A stretch of DNA of 64,000 bases from assembly GCA_017617065.1 (NCBI GenBank), contig JAFZWP010000001.1, positions 124,001 through 188,000 on the forward strand, given 5' to 3'. Numbering within the stretch: the stretch's first letter is position 1; every line of letters starts with the position of its first letter. Both the position numbers and the translations under genes were made by a program. This document shows, piece by piece, positions 1-5,836 of the stretch. The notes beneath the pieces were generated by a model that was not told the DNA's origin, did no database searches, and saw only the letters and a list, made by a program, of their open reading frames with translations. The DNA comes from Bacilli bacterium (GTDB taxonomy: Bacteria; Bacillota_I; Bacilli_A; ML615J-28; CAG-698).

Positions 1-374
1 CTGCATCTAGTATCTTCACCTTTATTGAAAGCAAAAGATACACTGCCATGGACATATGCACCTAAAGCATAAGCTTCATACTTATCTTTACCATATGTTT
101 CATCCAAGTACTTTTGGAAGGATTCAATATCTTCAACTACTGAATTACCTTCTGGTTCCCAGTCTTCTTTGGTATCTAAACCATCAAAGCCTTCACGTGA
201 ATGTTTCATTGTCCAGACTTTATTTTGTTCTTTAAAGTCATCAACTATACATTCACATGCACATTGACTATATTCTTCACGACCTTCATATCTGTCTTCA
301 TAGACTTCTTTTACAGTCTTGATTACATTGTCATTTTCTAAAGTGACTTCCAATATTTTTTCTCGTGTTGCCAT
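1..374 (-). CDS. hypothetical acidic protein (3' end outside window)
   Basis: Leftward reading frame that runs off the left edge, so the C-terminus is missing; about 124 residues are visible. Two tandem ATG codons occur (374 and 377). I prefer 374, where AAGGAG sits 6 nt upstream; 377 would leave only 3 nt. The visible protein is acidic, with a CACEC cysteine cluster near residue 35 and no recognisable domain. It belongs to a run of small leftward genes each preceded by A-rich sequence and AAGGAG, which in T4-like phages is typical of early host-takeover genes. Function unknown. Confidence 0.75.
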   Translation of the reverse strand, partial: MATREKILEVTLENDNVIKTVKEVYEDRYEGREEYSQCACECIVDDFKEQNKVWTMKHSREGFDGLDTKEDWEPEGNSVVEDIESFQKYLDETYGKDKYEAYALGAYVHGSVSFAFNKGEDTRC

Positions 375-389
375 CATATTCTCCTTTGT

Positions 390-563
390 TTAGATGGTTG
401 TATGAATGTATCCAGGTTTGACTTTAATGGTCCAATATGTATTAGGGTCATTGTAGTCATCAACTTTTAGGATACTGTTTTCCTTGGTAAGATGATGATA
501 CCAAGAAGTATCTAGCATCTTTTCCAAGCCTCTTCCTGAATAGGTTCGTTGCTTAAGACTCAT
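390..563 (-). CDS. small hypothetical protein, 57 aa
   Basis: A complete frame from ATG to TAA with AAGGAG 6 nt before the start. It begins MSLKQRTYSGRGLEKML and ends KPGYIHTTI. No membrane segment or known motif is visible. It lies between two similarly expressed leftward genes, with 10 nt to the upstream gene's stop and 12 nt from its own stop to the next start, so it is probably cotranscribed. The tight spacing, strong ribosome site and lack of overlap are the main support. Function unknown. Confidence 0.65.
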   Translation of the reverse strand: MSLKQRTYSGRGLEKMLDTSWYHHLTKENSILKVDDYNDPNTYWTIKVKPGYIHTTI

Positions 564-573
564 CTTAAACTCC

Positions 574-915
574 TTATCTATTCATGAATTCTGTTATAGC
601 ATCTGCCAAAGCATCTATATTCCAAGAAGGATTATCTGCTTCATTAGCGCCATAATTTTCTTCAACCCAACCTTCAATGAATTCACTCAAGGTTGTATTT
701 TCATTTACATCTTGTATGATGATATATTCAAGGTCACTACCATCAGAAAAGCGTTCAATCATATTGTCAGCTTCTGCATAGGTTTCAAACCTCTTAGCAT
801 CTTTACGTTCATCCACATAATAGCTGAATGATTTGTTTTCAGCATCATCTGGATGTGCTGCAAAGTATCCATAAAAATTACCATCATAGTCATATGTTTT
901 TATTATGTATGCCAT
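574..915 (-). CDS. hypothetical acidic protein, 113 aa
   Basis: ATG at 915 is chosen because AAGGAG lies 6 nt upstream; a TTG codon 6 nt earlier is in frame but has no suitable spacing. The protein is acidic and aromatic-rich, starting MAYIIKTYDYDGNFYGYF and ending in a helical DALADAITEFMNR segment. The charge and size resemble DNA-mimic or anti-host factors of phages, but no family is recognised and that is only a thought. It heads a short leftward group (genes at 574, 390 and 1) that begins after a terminator at 981-1008. Confidence 0.75.
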   Translation of the reverse strand: MAYIIKTYDYDGNFYGYFAAHPDDAENKSFSYYVDERKDAKRFETYAEADNMIERFSDGSDLEYIIIQDVNENTTLSEFIEGWVEENYGANEADNPSWNIDALADAITEFMNR

Positions 916-980
916 GTTCAACTCCTTTTGTTTGTATTATAGCATGTTTGTTTGTCGATTTACATCTATTTTTCAAGGAA

Positions 981-1008
981 TTAAAAAAGAGCCCATAAAG
1001 AGCTCTTT
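981..1008 (-). terminator. rho-independent terminator, leftward
   Basis: Perfect 7-bp stem AAAGAGC/GCTCTTT (986-992 with 1002-1008) and a 9-nt loop. On the minus strand it is followed by a run of T. It closes the gene ending at 1029. Confidence 0.75.
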
Positions 1009-1028
1009 CATATAAGTCCTTGATTTTA

Positions 1029-1487
1029 CTACCATTCTTCATCTTCATCTGTATCTGACTGGACTTCTGTATTCCAGCAATCACCATTTGAAGATTTGAT
1101 TTCAGCAACGTGCCAATCTGATACACTGTCATCGAATTCAACAGATATATCACCCTCTGTTTCAAAGACAGCAAAGCAATGTTCTGGACAGTCTTTCAAT
1201 GCTTCTTTAACTTTATCGTTAAATTCGCATACACTAAACATACCAGAATCAGCACAGAATTGGTCGTGTTTTATATTTGGTCCATATAAAACATTACTCC
1301 AATCGCCAAATCCTGTTCGGTCAGCCCAAGCTTTACTACCTACAAATGCAGATAATGCAGCTTGTACTTGTTCATCAAATCTATCACACCAACCAGCATC
1401 ATTTTCACCAGCTTTTTCAATACATTCATTCCATGTATCATCTGGTAAAATATAACAAGGGTCAGTCACAACATATTGTTTAGTCAT
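1029..1487 (-). CDS. hypothetical protein with N-terminal YVVTDPCYIL motif, 152 aa
   Basis: Starts MTKQYVVTDPCYILPDDTW, a beginning I associate with a widespread but uncharacterised group of small phage proteins in which VTDPCY is conserved. The body is Trp-, Cys- and acid-rich, with a central GSKAWADRTGFGDW stretch, and the tail is almost purely acidic (SDTDEDEEW). AAAAGGAG precedes the ATG at normal spacing. Its stop lies 20 nt before a strong leftward terminator, so it is the last gene of the leftward unit that starts near 3.9 kb. Function unknown. Confidence 0.8.
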   Translation of the reverse strand: MTKQYVVTDPCYILPDDTWNECIEKAGENDAGWCDRFDEQVQAALSAFVGSKAWADRTGFGDWSNVLYGPNIKHDQFCADSGMFSVCEFNDKVKEALKDCPEHCFAVFETEGDISVEFDDSVSDWHVAEIKSSNGDCWNTEVQSDTDEDEEW

Positions 1488-1512
1488 AATTTTCTCCTTT
1501 TTGTTGACTAAG

Positions 1513-1734
1513 TTATTGTGCTTGTTTCTTTTTTAATCTAAGCAAGCGTTTCTTTTCTCTACGTTTTTCAGCTTTAGCTTCATTACCTTTCATTGGAGCT
1601 TGCTTCATATCATATGTCTTATGCTTTTTAGTGCCAGAGCACATGCTACGAAGTATAGACATATCGCTATGTCCTGATTTAACTGTTCCAACTATTCCTT
1701 TTGAAGTATAGGGTGTTCTTGACTTTACTGCCAT
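1513..1734 (-). CDS. small very basic protein, 73 aa
   Basis: Start ATG at 1734 (MAVKSRTPYTSKG) has AAGGAG 8 nt upstream; an in-frame upstream ATG at 1758 overlaps the preceding gene and lacks a ribosome site. The protein is strongly basic, and its last third is a lysine/arginine-rich helix (KAEKRREKKRLLRLKKK) likely to bind nucleic acid. It begins MAVK, like the next gene upstream (1745-1933), but the two are not otherwise similar. An RNA- or DNA-binding early protein is plausible; no family recognised. Confidence 0.7.
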   Translation of the reverse strand: MAVKSRTPYTSKGIVGTVKSGHSDMSILRSMCSGTKKHKTYDMKQAPMKGNEAKAEKRREKKRLLRLKKKQAQ

Positions 1735-1744
1735 TTTAATCTCC

Positions 1745-1933
1745 TTAGATTCTTTCAATTGTTATTTTATAAGGTTTGTTATATAAATACTTGAACCTTA
1801 CTGATTCATGCTCAGCCTCTTGTCTGGATTTAAAAGGCTGAGCACATTCTTTTAACGAAGTAGTCATCATAAAGTTCATGTAATACAGGATACCATCTTC
1901 AGTATCAGCTTTGATTACATACTTTACTGCCAT
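1745..1933 (-). CDS. small hypothetical protein, 62 aa
   Basis: Begins MAVKYVIKADTEDGILYYMNF with AAGGAG 6 nt before the ATG. The sequence alternates beta-like hydrophobic strands with charged turns, ending YNKPYKITIERI, and looks like a small beta-rich or alpha/beta domain. Only 3 nt separate its start from the upstream gene's stop at 1937, so the two are translated from one message. No known motif; function unknown. Confidence 0.7.
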   Translation of the reverse strand: MAVKYVIKADTEDGILYYMNFMMTTSLKECAQPFKSRQEAEHESVRFKYLYNKPYKITIERI

Positions 1934-1936
1934 GAC

Positions 1937-2539
1937 TTACTCCTTTATTTGTTCAACTATATCCAACAATTCTTTAGCAACATCGAAGTTGTTGTTCTGG
2001 ATATAATCTATTGCCTTACCTTTAAGTATTTGTTTAGCTAAAGCTATGCCAGATACTTTAGGTTCAGCAACTACAGGGATTGCTTTAGAATGTTTCTTAA
2101 CTTCCTTCTGCATCGTATCACCTGTATTTGTATATACTTTGTTCGTGTTCATTGGTTTCAACCTTTTGTACACATTACCTTCTTTGTCAACAAATTGTCC
2201 TGCTGTTTGCATCTTCAAACCCATGGTCCATTCATTGACATGTGCATGTTTAGCAGCAGCTGTGATAGTCTTAAACTTTCGATTTAAGGTTTCACATATA
2301 ACTGGACAGTTGCGTTTGTCATTCTTTGCTTTCTTAGGTTTATATCCTTTAGCTAAAGACAACGCTTGACTTTGTTCAGGATGTTCAAACTTTATCGCTA
2401 AGTCTTTTAATCTACCACTACCATGAGCTGCACTCCATACTTGTGCAGGAACTACTCCCAAGTATTTCGCTGCTGAAGTTATAGAGTCAAACCGTGTTCC
2501 TTCCACCACTACTGCTACTTTTTTATTATTTTTAGCCAT
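1937..2539 (-). CDS. putative DNA-binding protein with two NUMOD1-like modules, 200 aa
   Basis: Two imperfect repeats are visible. Residues about 14-50 contain GTRFDSITSAAKYLGV then a VWSAA turn; residues about 85-130 contain LNRKFKTITAAAKHAHV then a second block. The pattern (aromatic, S/T-I-x-x-A-A-K, then a second helix) is that of NUMOD1-type helix-turn-helix modules found in homing endonucleases and phage regulators. No nuclease domain (GIY-YIG or HNH) is attached, so it may be a stand-alone regulator. The C-terminus (residues 160-200) is helical. AAGGAG precedes the start. Domain call by eye only. Confidence 0.7.
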   Translation of the reverse strand: MAKNNKKVAVVVEGTRFDSITSAAKYLGVVPAQVWSAAHGSGRLKDLAIKFEHPEQSQALSLAKGYKPKKAKNDKRNCPVICETLNRKFKTITAAAKHAHVNEWTMGLKMQTAGQFVDKEGNVYKRLKPMNTNKVYTNTGDTMQKEVKKHSKAIPVVAEPKVSGIALAKQILKGKAIDYIQNNNFDVAKELLDIVEQIKE

Positions 2540-2567
2540 ACTTTTCTCCTTATTTTATATGGTTTGT

Positions 2568-2630
2568 TTAGTAATCGTTGGCAGGTATATGTTTCCAATA
2601 CCATACCAACACATCATATGCTGTATCCAT
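2568..2630 (-). CDS. possible 20-aa mini-gene
   Basis: A 20-codon frame (MDTAYDVLVWYWKHIPANDY) starts 3 nt after the stop of the upstream membrane-protein gene and uses most of the gap before the next gene. The AAGG ahead of it overlaps that gene's end and is weak. It could be a translated minigene or chance; low confidence. Confidence 0.25.
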   Translation of the reverse strand: MDTAYDVLVWYWKHIPANDY

Positions 2631-2633
2631 GAT

Positions 2634-2813
2634 TTAAGCCTTTACAGTATTAAACCACATCCACAACATTGCCAATAGAAAGCCGCATCCATTCATGAGT
2701 AAATCAAAGTTGGATACAACATTTCCATAAAAGACGACGCTCATCAAGTATATGCCACAAGTAAATGACAATACCCAAGCGACTAAAAAGATTATAGTTT
2801 TAACGAACTTCAT
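2634..2813 (-). CDS. small membrane protein, two transmembrane segments, 59 aa
   Basis: ATG at 2813 is preceded by AAAAGGAG. The first segment (residues about 5-28) is TIIFLVAWVLSFTCGIYLM-like and the second (about 40-55) is CGFLLAMLWMWF-like, separated by a short polar loop containing N and D. This gives a small hairpin membrane protein with short charged tails. Candidates include an inner-membrane host-modifying or superinfection-exclusion protein; there is no nearby lysis gene, so a holin role is less likely. It lies in the leftward early-type cluster, close to a second membrane protein at 3234-3422. Confidence 0.7.
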   Translation of the reverse strand: MKFVKTIIFLVAWVLSFTCGIYLMSVVFYGNVVSNFDLLMNGCGFLLAMLWMWFNTVKA

Positions 2814-2844
2814 ATCTTACTCCTTTTGTTTATTATAATTCGTT

Positions 2845-3225
2845 TTATTTGCTTTGTACACTGCTTTTTAATAAATTATCAGCGTGCACGGTTTTGATTG
2901 CAGTAAAGTACAATCTTTCATGTCCAACTTCATCAAACCAGAAGTCTTCCATTTGAAAGTCATCCACGAACTTGTACTTAACATCCTTCATAATGCCGTT
3001 GATGACATCTGGGATTAAGTCTTCATCACCTTCTTGGTGGTCAGCATAATACTGTATGTCATAGTCAGGCATTAGTTCCTTAACCATTTCATACAATTTC
3101 TGGTAAGGATGTTCCTTAGCATCATTCCACCAATCATGTCTATCACCAGGTGTCATGCTCCTAAAGTAGACATCAATGACATCCTTAGCTTCTTCCAAAG
3201 TACTTACTGTTTTTGCAAACATCAT
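2845..3225 (-). CDS. hypothetical acidic protein, about 126 aa
   Basis: Two adjacent ATGs (3225 and 3222) follow AAAGGAG, so the product begins MMFAKTVSTLEEAKDVIDVYF. It is acidic and aromatic with a DRHDWWNDAKEHPYQK stretch near residue 40 and an acidic centre (HQEGDEDLIPD). No signal peptide or known domain. It overlaps nothing and lies 8 nt downstream of the next gene's stop. Size, charge and strong ribosome site fit the early-type cluster. Function unknown. Confidence 0.7.
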   Translation of the reverse strand: MMFAKTVSTLEEAKDVIDVYFRSMTPGDRHDWWNDAKEHPYQKLYEMVKELMPDYDIQYYADHQEGDEDLIPDVINGIMKDVKYKFVDDFQMEDFWFDEVGHERLYFTAIKTVHADNLLKSSVQSK

Positions 3226-3233
3226 TCGCTCCT

Positions 3234-3422
3234 TTATTGAAAGTCTGCAGGTATACAATGTTCAACAGCGCCGTTCATACAAAGTTTATGTTCTTCGTAT
3301 GCGGAACCAATCATCATTAAACCCCAAAATATACCTATGAACGCCACACATCCAAAAAACATTCCTACCTTTTCCCAGATGGATGTCGCTCTTGTTTCAT
3401 TATCCCAAATATCTCCCAACAT
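3234..3422 (-). CDS. small single-pass membrane protein, 62 aa
   Basis: Residues about 19-40 (GMFFGCVAFIGIFWGLMMIG) form one hydrophobic segment after a polar N-terminus (MLGDIWDNETRATSIWEK), followed by a short tail with two cysteines (KLCMNGAVEHC) that could form a disulfide if periplasmic. AAGGAG lies 7 nt before the start. It resembles in layout, not sequence, small phage inner-membrane effectors. Function unknown. Confidence 0.7.
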   Translation of the reverse strand: MLGDIWDNETRATSIWEKVGMFFGCVAFIGIFWGLMMIGSAYEEHKLCMNGAVEHCIPADFQ

Positions 3423-3464
3423 TTTATATCTCCTTATTTGCTATTTGTTTTGTATAGTTTAAGA

Positions 3465-3490
3465 GCGGCGTTGATATATACCCCCGCCGC
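3465..3490 (-). terminator. GC-rich hairpin, possible weak terminator
   Basis: GCGGCG at 3465-3470 pairs with CGCCGC at 3485-3490. The leftward T-tract is poor (TCTTAAAC), so it may attenuate rather than stop transcription between the genes at 3524 and 3422. Such GC content is rare in this genome. Confidence 0.35.
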
Positions 3491-3523
3491 CCCCTTAGAC
3501 CTTATAAGCACCACACTTAACAC

Positions 3524-3886
3524 TTACGCTAAGGTATAACAACCTGTAGCCGCATCATAGTTAAGTTCATGGGTGGATTTCTTAGTATTACGGGTTGATT
3601 TTGCCCATAAGATACTAGAGATAGAGTGTACCAATTCCTTAGTCAACTCTTTACCAGTTGCCGCTGAATACATTGCTTCAACTTGTGCACAGGATACTGG
3701 TTGACCTGCTTCTTTGATACATCTTATAATGTCTGCACTCAAACCTGTATCTTTATTATTACCACCACGTTTTGTTGTTGGTGTTGACTTCAAGGCCATC
3801 AAAGCAGCCTGAACATTAAAGATTACACCTTCGTTTTGAGCACGAACTTCTTTCACTTCGTTTACATTTGCAAATACTTTAGCCAT
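3524..3886 (-). CDS. putative winged-helix-like small protein, 120 aa
   Basis: Starts MAKVFANVNEVKEVRAQ with AAGGAG 7 nt upstream. The middle (residues about 48-90) reads like a winged-helix fold: helix DIIRCIKEAGQPVSCAQV, then a helix AMYSAATGKELTKELVHSI, then a beta end. This resembles small phage regulators or nucleoid-like proteins, but no family is certain. It is the first gene of the leftward unit; its 5' region (3890-4020) holds a long inverted repeat that could fold in the leader RNA. Confidence 0.65.
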   Translation of the reverse strand: MAKVFANVNEVKEVRAQNEGVIFNVQAALMALKSTPTTKRGGNNKDTGLSADIIRCIKEAGQPVSCAQVEAMYSAATGKELTKELVHSISSILWAKSTRNTKKSTHELNYDAATGCYTLA

Positions 3887-3954
3887 AGTTTACTCCTTTG
3901 TTTTTGTTTTATGGTTTAGGTTTTTGTTTATTCTATATACCTTAAACTATTCAA

Positions 3955-4001
3955 GGCATATAGTTTATTGCCTCAAGCCTCAAGACAATAAATTATACGC
4001 C
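3955..4001. repeat. 16-bp inverted repeat upstream of the leftward cluster
   Basis: GGCATATAGTTTATTG (3955-3970) faces CAATAAATTATACGCC (3986-4001), pairing along all 16 positions if two G-U pairs are allowed. The 15-nt loop contains the tandem CCTCAAG CCTCAAG. An overlapping alternative hairpin AAACTAT/ATAGTTT (3944-3950 with 3960-3966) is mutually exclusive with it, as in attenuators. On the minus strand this would be leader RNA of the 3886 gene, or a regulator site. Confidence 0.55.
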
Positions 4002-4025
4002 TAAGTCTTCCAACTTTTTTTGGCC

Positions 4026-4242
4026 GTGGATATAAAATAATTAAATAATTATTTTTTTATTCACAACCTTATTATAATATATTTTTTCTGTCGATATTAT
4101 ATTTTTTTTACCTCAAACCCAAATAAATATAATATCTGGGCTCAGGAAAATTTCAAGGTGGATATAAAATAATTAAATAATTATTTTTTTATTCACATTT
4201 TTATTATATAATAAATAATCTGTCGAAATTATATAAAAATAG
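4026..4242. repeat. direct repeat pair, about 80 bp units, 132-bp period
   Basis: A 40-bp block at 4026-4065 recurs identically at 4158-4197 (it begins GTGGATATAAAATAATT and ends TTATTCACA). Both copies continue into related AT-rich sequence ending TCTGTCGATATTATAT (from about 4078) and TCTGTCGAAATTATAT (from 4219). No gene occupies 3890-4630. Duplicated early promoters, a replication origin or protein-binding iterons are possible. Confidence 0.7.
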
Positions 4243-4466
4243 ACCCAGTACCCCAGCGGGGGGGTGCCGGGCAGGGGGCCTTTACGTATAGGGGTCTATG
4301 GGACAGGTTCAGGCCCAGTGGGCTTAAGCCAGTCCAAGCAACAAGTCGAAGCGGGTCCAAGCAGAGAAATAGCAGCGGGTCTAAGTTGAGACTAGCACCA
4401 AGGGATTTAGCTGCCGGGTATTGAGAAATAGCTGGGAAATGATCCATGGATCGAGTATGGCAGCTT
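4239..4466. ncRNA. GC-rich structured island, candidate non-coding RNA or origin
   Basis: About 230 bp far richer in G+C than the surroundings and without a credible gene. ATAGACCC (4239-4246) pairs with GGGTCTAT (4292-4299), enclosing CCCC/GGGG and GCC/GGC helices. Next come GCCCAGTGGGC and the palindrome GGCTTAAGCC (4321-4330). AGCTGCC (4409-4415) pairs with GGCAGCT (4459-4465) around the palindrome GATCCATGGATC (4441-4452). Short direct repeats GTCCAAGCA (two copies), GCGGGTCYAAG (two) and GAGAAATAG (two) are also present. Strand and nature unknown. Confidence 0.45.
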
Positions 4467-4492
4467 AGGTTATTGTATTTATTAGCAATTTA

Positions 4493-4521
4493 TCTCTATA
4501 GAGAGGTTAGTTAAGTATAAT
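4493..4521 (+). promoter_or_regulatory. possible promoter with overlapping palindromic operator
   Basis: TATAAT at 4516-4521 is a perfect -10 hexamer; the -35 is weak. The 12-bp palindrome TCTCTATAGAGA (4493-4504) sits in the -35/spacer region where a repressor could act. It faces the acetyltransferase gene. Confidence 0.4.
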
Positions 4522-4631
4522 ACAGGGAATTGGTGCAGGAGGAGCTAGAAAGAGTAAAAACCGGCTTTACATTATTATATATATGTATTATTATTATATT
4601 GATATTATATATATATATAGGAGAAATTGGT

Positions 4632-4961
4632 ATGAGTATAAGATTTGAAAAATGTTCAGCGGTAGATGATTGGTATGAGGTATATGATGGTGATATAGTT
4701 ATAGGGGAATTTCGTATATATAGGAATATGGATTTTATTTGTAGTGGTATTAAATTAGAGGATTTTTTAGGGTATATTAGAATAGATGAGGCATATAGGA
4801 ATAGAGGAATTTTGAAGCGGGTAGTAGATGAATTTAGGATTAAGAGTTTGATGGTGGATGATATAGAGGATATAGGTATAGATATATTAAAGAAGATTTA
4901 TAGTAGATTGGGATTTAGGTTGATAGAAGGATCTGATAGGTTTATGATTAAGAAAAGCTAG
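4632..4961 (+). CDS. GNAT-like acetyltransferase, 109 aa
   Basis: ATG at 4632 follows AGGAG at 8 nt; a longer frame upstream only adds low-complexity hydrophobic residues from an AT-repeat and is not used. Residues about 55-75 (YIRIDEAYRNRGILKRVVDEF) match the acetyl-CoA-binding motif A of GNAT N-acetyltransferases (strand, R/Q-x-x-G-x-x/G, helix), and IYSRLGFRLIE near the end is the usual motif B. Substrate unknown. Codon use differs from all neighbours: AGG, AAG, TTG, ATA, GAG and GGG are common where the rest of the window prefers CGT/AGA, AAA, TTA and GAA, suggesting recent acquisition together with the GC-rich island upstream. Confidence 0.7.
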   Translation: MSIRFEKCSAVDDWYEVYDGDIVIGEFRIYRNMDFICSGIKLEDFLGYIRIDEAYRNRGILKRVVDEFRIKSLMVDDIEDIGIDILKKIYSRLGFRLIEGSDRFMIKKS

Positions 4962-4978
4962 GATTTAATTCCTAGCTT
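4955..4978. terminator. bidirectional terminator containing both flanking stop codons
   Basis: Perfect 9-bp stem AAGCTAGGA/TCCTAGCTT (4955-4963 with 4970-4978), with T-runs on both strands. The TAG of the rightward gene (4959-4961) and the TAG of the leftward gene (4972-4974) both lie inside the stem. Confidence 0.8.
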
Positions 4979-5250
4979 CTTTTATTATATATAGATTCTA
5001 ATTTTTGTTCTATTTCGAATAATTTACCTTTTAGCAAGCGTGATTTAGTTATTTTATTAAATTTGAGGATTAGATTTGGATAATAGGATGCTTTAGGCTT
5101 AATCCATACGGTCCATACGTTATTTTTATCTGTTGAAATAGATTCAATCCAATCTAAGTTTTTAATAGGTGTTTCTTCTATGTGTTGAATTATACCACCA
5201 ATCATATCAGGAGCTAATTTACTTTCATTTATTTTTGATACCATACTCAT
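4972..5250 (-). CDS. hypothetical protein, 92 aa
   Basis: ATG at 5250 (MSMVSKINESKLAPDMIGG) follows AAAGGAAAT; a longer start at 5283 overlaps the promoter and is rejected. The sequence looks alpha/beta: helix, then WVWIKPKASYYPNLILKF-type strands with surface lysines, then a C-terminal helix. No known motif. It has its own sigma70-type promoter (5282-5310) and a terminator shared with the convergent gene, so it is an independent unit. Function unknown. Confidence 0.65.
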   Translation of the reverse strand: MSMVSKINESKLAPDMIGGIIQHIEETPIKNLDWIESISTDKNNVWTVWIKPKASYYPNLILKFNKITKSRLLKGKLFEIEQKLESIYNKRS

Positions 5251-5281
5251 ATTTCCTTTTTCTCTTAAAATTTGTATAAGC

Positions 5282-5310
5282 AATATAATAGGTTTGATTG
5301 GAAAAGTAAA
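5282..5310 (-). promoter_or_regulatory. sigma70-like promoter, leftward
   Basis: On the minus strand TTTACT (5310-5305), 17-nt spacer, TATATT (5287-5282). The same architecture recurs at 9757-9785 and 27605-27633. Confidence 0.6.
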
Positions 5311-5324
5311 GTATTATTTTTCCA

Positions 5325-5336
5325 GTTCTAACATAA
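5325..5336 (+). promoter_or_regulatory. GTTCTA promoter element, rightward
   Basis: GTTCTAACATAA, 40 nt before the ATG at 5365. One of the window-wide, gene-oriented (G/A)TTCTA elements; start of transcription predicted near 5337. Confidence 0.5.
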
Positions 5337-5364
5337 GAAAAGTAATATTATTGAGGAATTAGTA

Positions 5365-5820
5365 ATGGCTGCAAGTTATCATACGCTTAATATTTATCCA
5401 TATCCTTTGACCAATTTATCTGTAGTTGGCAGTGCAAGCGGATCTTTGCTTATAGTAAATAATTCAGATCATTATACAGTTTCAGATGTTGCAGATACTG
5501 AAAATGTTACTATTAGTGCAGATGGTTATAATGATATAACTTTAACTAATGTTATTAATGATCACAATATTAATATTGGAAATTGGTATGCATGGACTGG
5601 TTATGTAGATACACAAGGTGGTAGTACAGTTACTTGGTATACGCTTTCGGCTACACCTTCCACTGGTGATTCTGTATATCAAACTCCTCCTTATTTAGAT
5701 AGCGTTGTAACAACAAGTACTACGATTTATGGTGATATAGATACATATAAATTCTCATTTGGAGCAGATATAACAGCAGCTTCAGCAAGTAGTATTACTG
5801 TTGGAGGAAATCCAAAATAA
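5365..5820 (+). CDS. fibre- or appendage-associated protein, 151 aa
   Basis: Thr/Ser/Asn/Tyr-rich, beta-rich sequence with no Cys. It starts MAASYHTLNIYPYPLTNLS after GAGGAATTA. Its first part (residues about 20-75) has the polar beta pattern of surface or adhesin domains, and residues about 75-125 contain the module WYAWTG...VTWYTLSATPSTGDSVY. A related module (YYTQSGTPQVGDTIYDD) occurs in the next gene, so the two share a building block. The three genes 5365-8611 form one rightward cluster, most likely tail-fibre or virion-surface proteins. Confidence 0.65.
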   Translation: MAASYHTLNIYPYPLTNLSVVGSASGSLLIVNNSDHYTVSDVADTENVTISADGYNDITLTNVINDHNINIGNWYAWTGYVDTQGGSTVTWYTLSATPSTGDSVYQTPPYLDSVVTTSTTIYGDIDTYKFSFGADITAASASSITVGGNPK

Positions 5821-5836
5821 GTAAAGGAATTATAGA

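Noticed and set aside
1096..1455. Rightward frame overlapping the 152-aa leftward gene
   Set aside because: No ribosome site and Ser-rich antisense composition; the leftward gene has AAGGAG and a conserved-looking start.
3941..4242. CRISPR-like array from the repeats near 4 kb
   Set aside because: Only two long AT-rich copies with a 132-bp period are present and no regular spacers or cas genes.
4229..4447. A leftward 72-codon frame in the GC-rich island
   Set aside because: Its low-complexity Pro/Leu-rich translation, lack of a ribosome site and coincidence with dense inverted repeats indicate a chance frame.
4530..4631. N-terminal extension of the acetyltransferase gene with a membrane-like stretch
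   Set aside because: The extension is a translation of AT repeats; ATG 4632 has AGGAG at good spacing and begins the GNAT domain.
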